DNA of 5,647 nucleotides from Planctomycetaceae bacterium (GCA_027488415.1 JAIYBS010000217.1:1-5647); one strand, 5' to 3'; counted from the first letter of the stretch, positions 1 to 5,504 are shown. Notes: a model not told the origin generated them from the sequence alone. Program-made: numbers and translations.

Positions 1-736
1 CACGGTGAGCGCGAACCTCGCCGTCGGACTCGCGCGCTACGGCGCGAAGGTGGGCCTCCTCGACGGCGACATCTACGGCCCGAGCGTGCCGACCCTGCTC
101 GGCCTCGAGGACGTCCCCACCGAGGCGCGCGGCAACATGCTGCTCCCGTTCGAGGTGCACGGCATCAAGGCGATGACGCTCGGCAAGCTCGTCGACCCGG
201 ACAAGGCGCTCATCTGGCGCGGCCCGATGGCCCACGGCGCGTTCAAGCAGCTCGCGCTGCAGACCGACTGGGGCGCCCTCGACTACCTGATCATCGACCT
301 TCCGCCCGGCACCGGCGACGTGCCGCTCACGATGAGCCAGCTGCTCCCGCTGACGGGCGCCGTGGTCGTGTGCACGCCGCAGCGCGTGGCGCAGGACGAC
401 GCGCGTCGCGCGGTTCGCATGTTCCAGCAGCTCGGGATCCCGATCCTCGGGGTCGTCGAGAACATGAGCTACTTCGTTGGCGACGACGGCAAGGAGTACG
501 ACCTCTTCGGCCGCGGCGGCGCCGAGCTCATGTCGCAGACGATGGGCCTGCCCTACCTCGGCGGCATGCCGATCCACATGCAGCTGCGCGCCAACTCCGA
601 CGCGGGCACCCCGCTCCGCAACTGGGACACCCCGGCGCTCGGACGCGACATCGACGCGCTGTGCCAGCGCCTCGCCTCGCAGGTGAGCATCCAGTCGCTC
701 GGCGGGTTCGTGCAGCCGACGCTAAGCGTGCGGTGA
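1..736 (+). CDS. mrp: Mrp/NBP35-family P-loop ATPase (iron-sulfur carrier type), 5' partial
   Basis: This is the C-terminal part of an Mrp/ApbC-type ATPase, a family that carries or inserts Fe-S clusters in the cytoplasm. The reading frame enters at base 2 (ACG, then GTG at 5) and gives T-V-S-A-N-L-A, which in this family directly follows the Walker A Gly-Lys-Ser. The P-loop itself and any N-terminal MIP18/DUF59-like domain are therefore missing only because the window begins here; the GTG at 5 is not the start. Visible family motifs are DGDIYGPSVPTLLG (bases about 62-103), WRGPM, the Walker B-like block DYLIIDLPPGTGD, TPQ at about 374-382, and ENMSYF followed by FGRGGAE. About 244 codons remain of a usual 350-370. 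The CxxC usually found just after ENMSYF is replaced by a Gly-Asp-Asp-Gly stretch at 479-490. The gene ends one base before the stop of the opposite-strand dioxygenase gene. The family call is very secure; cluster-carrier function is less so. Confidence 0.95.
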   Translation, partial: TVSANLAVGLARYGAKVGLLDGDIYGPSVPTLLGLEDVPTEARGNMLLPFEVHGIKAMTLGKLVDPDKALIWRGPMAHGAFKQLALQTDWGALDYLIIDLPPGTGDVPLTMSQLLPLTGAVVVCTPQRVAQDDARRAVRMFQQLGIPILGVVENMSYFVGDDGKEYDLFGRGGAELMSQTMGLPYLGGMPIHMQLRANSDAGTPLRNWDTPALGRDIDALCQRLASQVSIQSLGGFVQPTLSVR

Positions 737-737
737 C

Positions 738-2141
738 TCAGTACCCGCGCCCCGCGTACGGCCAGTAGCCGCCGCGCAGGTTCGAGACCGTGAAGCCGTG
801 CCGGCGCAGGTACGCGCACGCGCGCGCGCTGCGGTTGCCGCTTCGACAGTAGGCGACCACCGGACGCGCCGGGTCGAGCTCCCCGATCCGCGCGGCAAGC
901 TGGATGAACGGGATGTGCACCGCGCCCTCGACGTGTCCCTTCGCGAACTCCTGCTTGCTCCGGACGTCGAGCACCTGGGCACCGCCGCGGATGCGACGGT
1001 TCGCCTCGCGCGGCGACACCTCGTCGCAGCCGGCGCACTCGAACGCGTCCTCGTCGATGGCGGCGAAGTCGCGCGGCGCGATCCAGCCGGCGAACCGGTC
1101 GAGCCCGACGCGGAAGAGCACGCGGACGGCCTCCTCCACGCGGTCCCCGTCGATCACGAGCAGCACCTCGTCGCCGGGCTCCACGTAGTTCGCGACCGTC
1201 GGACCGAAGTACGGGTCGAGCATCGCGAAGATGGAGCCCGGGAGGTGCCCGTCCACCCATGCGCCCCACTCGCGGGTGTCGATCACCACGCGCGAGATGC
1301 CGCGCGCGGCCTCGGCGAACTCGGCCCCGGCCATGCGCGGCGGAGCGGGGATCCGCTCGTGCACGGCGGGTCCGCGCTCATTGGTCCGCTTCACGCGCTC
1401 GAAGTACGGCGGCGGATCCGGCTGGTCGCGGAGCAGGCTCTCGATGAAGCGCGCGCCGTCGTCCTTCGACCGAAGCGGCCGGTTGATCACCCGCTCGATC
1501 CCGACGGTGCTCTCCGGGAGCCTGCAGATCATCTTGCCGCACGCGCTGCCCGCGCCGTGGCCCGGCAGCACCGGCACCGCGTCCGGCATGTCATCGAGGA
1601 GCGACAGGCTCCGGCGCAATGCCTCGGCGCTCTCCTCCACCGTCATCCCGGCCTTCGAGAGAAAGCCGAGGTCCGGGCGGCCGACGTCGCCTGCGAACAG
1701 GAAGTCCCCCGAGAACAGCGCCCGAGGCGCGCCGTCCGCATCGACCACCGCGAAGCTCAGCGCCTCGCGCGTATGCCCGGGCGTGTGCCGCACCGCAAGG
1801 CGAACGGAGCCCACCGAGACCTGGTCGCCGTCGCGCAGGAACCGCACGGATGCGCCCGCGTGGAACGGCCCCGCCGAGGTCCACTCGGCCGGCTCGCCCA
1901 TCCCGCTCTGGTAGACGGCCACCGGCCGCGTCGCCGCGAAGCACCGGACCCCGCTGACGAAGTCCGCGTGCACGTGCGTCTCGGCGACCGCGACGATCCG
2001 CAGCCCGAGCGCCGCCGCCTCGCGCTCGTACCGATCGATGTCGCGCTCCGGGTCGAGCAGGATCGCCTCGCGCGTCTCCTCGCAGCCGACGAGGTAGCTC
2101 GCCTGCGCGAGCGCGGGGTCGTAGATCCGCCGGTAGATCAC
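738..2141 (-). CDS. CstB-like persulfide dioxygenase / pseudo-rhodanese / rhodanese fusion
   Basis: A 467-residue, presumably cytoplasmic protein with an N-terminal metallo-beta-lactamase-fold persulfide dioxygenase domain (about 1-250) and two rhodanese-like domains (about 268-360 and 375-467). The dioxygenase domain shows T-H56-V-H58-A-D60-F61, H119-T-P-G-H123, S144-G-D146-F and L-P-G-H195. H56, one His of the HTPGH motif and D146 fit the mononuclear Fe(II) set of ETHE1/CstB-type enzymes, which oxidise a persulfide sulfur to sulfite with O2. The first rhodanese domain has no cysteine in its active loop (LLVIDGDR, 327-334), while the second has C432-R-S-G-N-R-S. Dioxygenase, inactive rhodanese, active rhodanese is the architecture of Staphylococcus aureus CstB, which turns thiol persulfides into thiosulfate. 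C20 and C201 also match cysteines I recall in CstB. The GTG start at 2141-2139 is chosen because VIYRRIYDPALAQASYLVGC is the expected family N-terminus and an AAGGA lies 6 bases upstream; it overlaps the kbl stop by four bases. The frame stays open upstream to 2732, but that part is a shadow of kbl. Confidence 0.92.
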   Translation of the reverse strand: MIYRRIYDPALAQASYLVGCEETREAILLDPERDIDRYEREAAALGLRIVAVAETHVHADFVSGVRCFAATRPVAVYQSGMGEPAEWTSAGPFHAGASVRFLRDGDQVSVGSVRLAVRHTPGHTREALSFAVVDADGAPRALFSGDFLFAGDVGRPDLGFLSKAGMTVEESAEALRRSLSLLDDMPDAVPVLPGHGAGSACGKMICRLPESTVGIERVINRPLRSKDDGARFIESLLRDQPDPPPYFERVKRTNERGPAVHERIPAPPRMAGAEFAEAARGISRVVIDTREWGAWVDGHLPGSIFAMLDPYFGPTVANYVEPGDEVLLVIDGDRVEEAVRVLFRVGLDRFAGWIAPRDFAAIDEDAFECAGCDEVSPREANRRIRGGAQVLDVRSKQEFAKGHVEGAVHIPFIQLAARIGELDPARPVVAYCRSGNRSARACAYLRRHGFTVSNLRGGYWPYAGRGY

Positions 2142-3361
2142 TTGAATTCCTTGCGCAGCTGCCGGAGCGCCGCGCCGAAGGCGTCGAGGTGCTCCTTGCC
2201 GTGCGCAGCGCTCACCTGGCAGCGCAGGCGGGCGTGGCCCTCGGGGACGACCGGGTAGCCGAAGCCGATCACGAACACGCCGAGCTCGAGCAGGCGGCGG
2301 CTCATCGCGATCGCCTTCGCGGTGTCGTGCACGATGATCGGGCAGATCGCGGTCGGGCTCTCCAGGACGTCGAAGCCGGCCTCGCGGATCGTCGTCCGCG
2401 CGTACGCCACGTTGTCGCGCAGCCGCTGCACGCGCTGCGGCTCGCGCATCAGCACCTCGATCGCCTTCTGCGCGCTGCACGCGACCGTCGCCGGGAGCGC
2501 GTTCGAGAAGAGCGTCGGGCGGCCGCGCTGGATCAGGAGGTCGATCGCCTTGCGCGAGCCGACCACGTACCCGCCGGCCGCGCCGCCGAGCGACTTGCCA
2601 AGCGTCCCGGTGAAGTAGTCCACCTTCGTCGCGTCCATGCCCCAGTGCTCGTGCGTGCCGCGCCCGGTGCGGCCCATGACGCCGGTGCCGTGGCTGTCGT
2701 CGACCACCAGGTACGCGCCGAACTCGTCGCACACGGCGCGCAGGCCCGGCAGGTCGCCGATGTCGCCCTCCATGCTGAAGACGCCGTCGGTCACCACCCA
2801 GATCGCGCCGGTCACCTCCGGGTTCGCGCGCGCCGCGGCGAGCTTCGCGCGGAGGTCACCGAGGTCCGAGTGCCGGTACACGCCCTTGTGCAGGCCCTTC
2901 TTGATGACCGCGGCGAGGCGGATGCCGTCGATGATCGACGCGTGGTTCAGCTCGTCGCTGATCACGAGGTCTCCCGGCTCGCAGAGGGTCGGGAAGATCG
3001 CCTCGTTCGCGTTCCAGCAGCTCGTGAAGGTGTAGGCCGCCTCGCAGCCGTAGAGCTCGGCGATGCGCGCCTCGAGCGTCTCGTGGCACTCGAAGGTGCC
3101 GCAGATGAACCGCACGCTCGCGGTGCCCGCGCCGTAGCGGCGGAGGCCCTCGATGCCGGCCTCGACGACCTCGGGATGGTCCGCGAGCCCGAGGTAGTTG
3201 TTCGAGCAGAAGCACGCGACCTCGCCGTAGCCGCGGAGCCTCACCGTGGCGCCCATCGGTCCCTCGATGGTCTGCAGGTGCTTGAGCTGCCCCGACTCCT
3301 TGAGCGAGGTCAGGATCTGCTGCGTGCGGCTCTCGAACGGGCGGGCGACGGCGGTGGTCAT
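2138..3361 (-). CDS. kbl: Glycine C-acetyltransferase (2-amino-3-ketobutyrate CoA ligase)
   Basis: A 407-residue PLP enzyme of the alpha-oxoamine synthase family that cleaves 2-amino-3-ketobutyrate with CoA to glycine and acetyl-CoA, the second step of threonine catabolism. Family landmarks in order are CSNNYLGLADHP (about 52-63), RFICGTFECHETLE (84-97), SDELNHASIIDGIRL (135-149, with PLP-stacking H140), DDSHGTG (221-227) and TGTLGKSLGGAAGGY (251-265, with K256 the probable PLP lysine). Towards the C-terminus it has RLRCQVSAAH. Length is close to the E. coli enzyme (about 398). Other family members (8-amino-7-oxononanoate, 5-aminolevulinate and serine palmitoyl synthases) are possible in principle. 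The RFICGT and LNHASIIDG blocks, plus an adjacent threonine dehydrogenase, favour Kbl. The ATG at 3361 has no clear Shine-Dalgarno; a TACGCT box ends six bases before it. The stop TGA at 2140-2138 overlaps the downstream GTG start. Confidence 0.93.
   Translation of the reverse strand: MTTAVARPFESRTQQILTSLKESGQLKHLQTIEGPMGATVRLRGYGEVACFCSNNYLGLADHPEVVEAGIEGLRRYGAGTASVRFICGTFECHETLEARIAELYGCEAAYTFTSCWNANEAIFPTLCEPGDLVISDELNHASIIDGIRLAAVIKKGLHKGVYRHSDLGDLRAKLAAARANPEVTGAIWVVTDGVFSMEGDIGDLPGLRAVCDEFGAYLVVDDSHGTGVMGRTGRGTHEHWGMDATKVDYFTGTLGKSLGGAAGGYVVGSRKAIDLLIQRGRPTLFSNALPATVACSAQKAIEVLMREPQRVQRLRDNVAYARTTIREAGFDVLESPTAICPIIVHDTAKAIAMSRRLLELGVFVIGFGYPVVPEGHARLRCQVSAAHGKEHLDAFGAALRQLRKEFK
2148..2152 (-). 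promoter_or_regulatory. Shine-Dalgarno AAGGA for the dioxygenase-rhodanese gene
   Basis: The - strand reads AAGGA, six bases, then GTG at 2141. The site lies inside the last codons of kbl and decides the otherwise ambiguous GTG start. Together with the GTGA stop/start overlap it indicates translational coupling to kbl. It is the only well-placed Shine-Dalgarno I see at any start in the window. Confidence 0.8.
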
Positions 3362-3422
3362 CCGCGAAGCGTACCGCAGGAAACCGCGCTTTCCTGCCCG
3401 GGAAACCGCGCCCGCCGCGCGC
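3362..3422 (-). promoter_or_regulatory. tdh-kbl intergenic region with GGAAACCGCGC repeats and alternative hairpins
   Basis: These 61 bases separate the tdh stop from the kbl start. On the + strand GGAAACCGCGC occurs at 3379-3389 and again at 3401-3411, 22 bases apart. TTTCC at 3390-3394 lies between them, so two mutually exclusive dyads are possible: CAGGAAA/TTTCCTG (3377-3383 with 3390-3396, 7 bp perfect, 6-base loop) and TTTCC/GGAAA (3390-3394 with 3401-3405, 6-base loop). No T-run follows in the - strand sense, so this is not an intrinsic terminator. It could be an operator over the -35 region of a kbl promoter, or an attenuation/processing structure in a tdh-kbl transcript. The repeats are seen directly; the role is inferred. 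Confidence 0.45.
3368..3373 (-). promoter_or_regulatory. Putative -10 box TACGCT for kbl
   Basis: TACGCT, six bases, then the kbl ATG. It matches TANNNT and the TAYNCT form seen at the other Shine-Dalgarno-less starts in this window. If it is a real -10 box, transcription would begin at or within a base or two of the ATG. No convincing -35 is visible; the expected place is inside the GGAAA repeat cluster. Confidence 0.4.
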
Positions 3423-4475
3423 TCAGCCCTTGCCGTACCGGGCCCGGATCTTGGGCATCAGGTACTTCTCGAACGCGCCCTCGAAGGTGTAGGTCGGGCT
3501 CCAGCCCCAGTCGCGCCGGGCGGCCGAGTCGTCGCACTCCTCCGGCCAGCTGTCGACGATCGCCTGGCGCCCGAGGTCGGGCACGAAGCTCACCCGCGCC
3601 CCCGGGAACGCCGCCTTCACCATCCGCTCGAAGTCGGCCGCGGTCGGGCTGAACGCCGAGACGTTGTAGACGATGCGCGTCAGGCGGTCCTTCGGCGCCG
3701 CGGCGAGGCGAAGCAGCGCGTCGATCGCCTCCGGCATCGTCATGAAGGGGATGCGCGTGTCGGGACGCACGAAGCAGTCGTAGGCCTTCCCCTGCGCGAC
3801 CGCGTGGATCATCTCGGGACCGTAGTCGCTGGTCCCGCCGGACGGCACGGTGTCGCTCGAGATGATCCCCGGGAAGCGGATCGAGCGGAAGTCGACGGGC
3901 CGGGACATGCGGTCCTTCGCGAGCTTTCGGTAGTGGTCCTGGTAGTAGCGGCCGAGCTCCTCGCCGGCGAGCTTGTTGACCCCGTACATCGTGTGCGCGT
4001 GCGTGAACTGGTCCTCGCCCACGACCCGGTTCGCGCGCTTCGCGTCGATGGTCGGCATGCCGTACGCGGCGATCGAGCTCGGGAACAGGAACTTCACGCT
4101 CTGCCCGTGGCTGCCCGCCTGCTCGGCGGCGAGCTTCAGCAGGTTGAGGGTCCCGCCGACGTTCACGTGGTGCGCGGTCTCCGGCGCGAACTCGCCGCGC
4201 GTCGAGAGGAGCGCCGCGAGGTGGAAGATCTCCGAGATCTCGAACTGCGCGTTGACGCGCTCGATGAGGCCCGCGTCGCAGATGTCGCCGACGAACGCGT
4301 CGCGGCACTTGGCGCGCACGTGCGGGTCGAGCTCGCGCACGTCCATCGCCACGATCTGCTCGCCCCGGGCGGCGAGCGCGTCGATCAGGCCGTGGCCCAT
4401 CTCGCCGCCGGCGCCCGTGACCAGGATGACTCGTTCGCGGCGGTGTCCGGACGGCGTGTGTGCGTCTGCGCTCAT
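3423..4475 (-). CDS. tdh: L-threonine 3-dehydrogenase, SDR (epimerase-like) type
   Basis: A 350-residue NAD-dependent protein of the extended SDR/epimerase fold. It should oxidise L-threonine to 2-amino-3-ketobutyrate, the substrate of the neighbouring Kbl. The Rossmann motif is VTGAGGEMG (19-27), D45 in AMDVREL fits NAD preference, and the catalytic residues are S133/S134 (FPSSIAAYG), Y164 and K168 (MYGVNK). The region separating SDR threonine dehydrogenases from sugar epimerases is present: RFPGIIS (200-206), GGTSDYGPEMIHAVAQGKAY (213-232), the DTRIPFMTMPEAIDALL block (239-255), YNVSAFSP, and RQAIVDSWP followed by DDSAARRDWGW. It is unrelated to the zinc MDR-type Tdh paired with Kbl in E. 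coli. The ATG at 4475 is the only start before the Rossmann motif and leaves a 15-residue leader. No Shine-Dalgarno is visible. The gene stands 51 bases after the TIM-barrel gene and 61 before kbl. A sugar-nucleotide epimerase is the alternative, made unlikely by these motifs and by kbl. Confidence 0.9.
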   Translation of the reverse strand: MSADAHTPSGHRRERVILVTGAGGEMGHGLIDALAARGEQIVAMDVRELDPHVRAKCRDAFVGDICDAGLIERVNAQFEISEIFHLAALLSTRGEFAPETAHHVNVGGTLNLLKLAAEQAGSHGQSVKFLFPSSIAAYGMPTIDAKRANRVVGEDQFTHAHTMYGVNKLAGEELGRYYQDHYRKLAKDRMSRPVDFRSIRFPGIISSDTVPSGGTSDYGPEMIHAVAQGKAYDCFVRPDTRIPFMTMPEAIDALLRLAAAPKDRLTRIVYNVSAFSPTAADFERMVKAAFPGARVSFVPDLGRQAIVDSWPEECDDSAARRDWGWSPTYTFEGAFEKYLMPKIRARYGKG

Positions 4476-4499
4476 GGGGCGGAAAGTGTATGCCGCCCC
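4476..4499 (-). promoter_or_regulatory. 7-bp perfect dyad abutting the tdh start codon
   Basis: On the - strand GGGGCGG (4499-4493), ten bases, CCGCCCC (4482-4476), then the ATG at 4475. As RNA this is a GC-only stem ending exactly at the start codon. As DNA it is a 24-bp dyad flanking the -10-like TACACT in its centre, the usual geometry of a dimeric repressor operator. The symmetry is exact; its use is inferred. Confidence 0.45.
4485..4490 (-). promoter_or_regulatory. Putative -10 box TACACT for tdh
   Basis: TACACT matches four of six positions of TATAAT. It lies in the only A/T-rich patch of the TIM-barrel gene/tdh gap and is followed by nine bases and the tdh ATG. A transcript from it would have a leader of a few bases at most, consistent with the missing Shine-Dalgarno. 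No -35 is recognisable; the expected place is G-rich. Confidence 0.4.
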
Positions 4500-4516
4500 G
4501 CCCCTCCCGGCGCCCC
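4496..4516 (-). other. Four-tract G-quadruplex motif upstream of tdh
   Basis: The - strand carries G-runs of 4, 3, 4 and 4 at 4516-4513, 4508-4506, 4504-4501 and 4499-4496, separated by loops CGCC, A and C. This satisfies the standard G3+N1-7 quadruplex pattern. It lies between the stop of the TIM-barrel gene and the tdh ATG, on the strand carried by the mRNA. Its last G-tract is also the GGGG of the dyad arm at 4499-4493, so both structures cannot form together. Folding has not been shown, and such motifs are more frequent in GC-rich DNA. Confidence 0.5.
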
Positions 4517-4526
4517 GTCGCGAAGG

Positions 4527-5492
4527 TCAGGCAGACGCCCCGAGCCGCTCGAGCAGCCGCTTCGTCGCGAGGATCCCCTCGCGCTCGGCCATGCCCTTGC
4601 CCTCGAACTCGATGCCGACGAACCCCGCGTACCCGGCCTCGTCGAGGATCCGGAACATGCGCGCGTAGTCGATCGTCGTCTCGTTCCCCTCGGCGTCGAA
4701 CGCGTAGCTCTTGGCGCTCACGTCGCGCGCCCACGGCATCATCTCCGCGATGCCGCGGTAGCGGTCGTACTGCTCGGTCGCCGACAGGCGGAAGTTGCCG
4801 AAGTCGGGCAGCGTGCCGACGTTCGGACGCGCGGTGCGGCGCATCAGGTCGGCCATCCACCCGCCGTCGGAGCTGATGCCGCCGTGGTTCTCGACGATCA
4901 CGTCGAGCCCGTCGGTCCGCGCCCGGTCCGCGAGCGCGCCGATCCCTTCGGCGCATCGCTCGAGCTGCTCCTCGCGGCTTCCCTCGCTCCGCGCGTTGAC
5001 GCGGATCGCGAAGCAGCCGAGCGCGCTCGCGGCGTGCAGCCACTTCAGGTGGCGCTCCACCGCCTCGGCGCGAGCGCGCGGATCCGCCGCGCCGAGGTCG
5101 CCCTCTCCGTCGACCATGATCAGCACGGATCGAACGCCCTCGCCGTCGCAGCGGCCGCGGAGGTCGCGCAGGTAGGCATCGTCCGCCCCCTTGCCCGCGA
5201 AGAGCGTGCTGACGTACTCGACCGCGGAGAGGCCGTACTCGCGCCGAGCGACGGACGGGAAGTCGAGGTTCGTCATCGCGCCGGCCTTGATCGACCGGTT
5301 GAGCGACCACTCGGCGAGCGAGATCCGCCTGGGGATGCGGGCCGGGGGCGCGGGGGGCACCGCGGCCGACGCGTCGGTTCGCGCCCCGGTCGAGGAGCAG
5401 CCCGTGAACGCCACGCCTGCTGCCGTCCCGGCGATCGCGGCGAGCGCCGAGCGTCGCGACAGGAAACCCGCATGCCGGCCTCGATCGATCAT
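4527..5492 (-). CDS. Tat-exported lipoprotein-like TIM-barrel protein (sugar phosphate isomerase/epimerase family)
   Basis: A 321-residue protein with a twin-arginine signal (L-S-R-R-S-A-L, 11-17) and a hydrophobic stretch ending in A-F-T-G-C32-S, a plausible lipobox. This suggests a folded protein exported by Tat and lipid-anchored outside the cytoplasmic membrane. A Pro/Ala-rich linker (about 36-55) leads into a xylose isomerase-like TIM barrel (about 57-321). Likely metal-site residues are E92 (SAVEY), E201 with N202-H203 (VENHGG), D230 (LPDFGN) and E295 (VGIEFEG). The strand VSAKSYAF (258-265) has Lys-Ser where related metal enzymes often have a His. The substrate cannot be told from the sequence. 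The ATG at 5492 is chosen because the Tat signal begins just after it; the frame is open to 5555 but that stretch is Arg-rich and crosses the divergent gene. TATCCT ends six bases before the ATG. AAGGGGG lies 12 bases upstream, too far for a good Shine-Dalgarno. The gene is first of four on this strand, 51 bases before tdh. Confidence 0.85.
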   Translation of the reverse strand: MIDRGRHAGFLSRRSALAAIAGTAAGVAFTGCSSTGARTDASAAVPPAPPARIPRRISLAEWSLNRSIKAGAMTNLDFPSVARREYGLSAVEYVSTLFAGKGADDAYLRDLRGRCDGEGVRSVLIMVDGEGDLGAADPRARAEAVERHLKWLHAASALGCFAIRVNARSEGSREEQLERCAEGIGALADRARTDGLDVIVENHGGISSDGGWMADLMRRTARPNVGTLPDFGNFRLSATEQYDRYRGIAEMMPWARDVSAKSYAFDAEGNETTIDYARMFRILDEAGYAGFVGIEFEGKGMAEREGILATKRLLERLGASA

Positions 5493-5498
5493 CGCCCG

Positions 5499-5504
5499 AG
5501 GATA
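5499..5504 (-). promoter_or_regulatory. Putative -10 box TATCCT for the TIM-barrel lipoprotein gene
   Basis: TATCCT, six bases (CGGGCG), then the ATG at 5492. Four of six positions match TATAAT. The position would give a leaderless or near-leaderless mRNA and would be the first promoter of the - strand block. No clear -35 is seen. Confidence 0.4.

Noticed and set aside
716..733. Imperfect hairpin (CCG-ACGCT/AGCGT-CGG with a bulge) over the mrp stop as a terminator
   Set aside because: The inner arms are one base apart, leaving a strained small loop, and no T-run follows on either strand. It is not a convincing intrinsic terminator.
810..829. 20-base alternating purine-pyrimidine run, potential Z-DNA
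   Set aside because: It encodes an ordinary Ser-Ala-Arg-Ala-Cys-Ala stretch of the active rhodanese domain and is expected from GCG/CGC codons in this base composition.
738..2141. Glyoxalase II as the identity of the metallo-beta-lactamase domain, which would suit methylglyoxal arising from aminoacetone
   Set aside because: The motif ends in Asp-Phe rather than the Asp-His needed for a second metal, and the C-terminal rhodanese pair and CstB-like cysteines point to persulfide oxidation.
798..2258. 486-codon + strand open frame antisense to the dioxygenase and the end of kbl
   Set aside because: It is a GC-rich shadow: Arg/Ala/His/Asp-rich with no recognisable domain, while the opposite strand encodes well-conserved families throughout.
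2142..2732. Upstream extension of the dioxygenase frame, which stays open to 2732
   Set aside because: The added part is Arg-rich shadow of kbl. The GTG at 2141 has a Shine-Dalgarno and begins the expected family N-terminus.
2189..3652. 487-codon + strand open frame antisense to kbl
   Set aside because: Low-complexity Arg/Ala/Val composition without motifs. Kbl motifs on the other strand account for the region, and the frame runs across the tdh-kbl gap into tdh.
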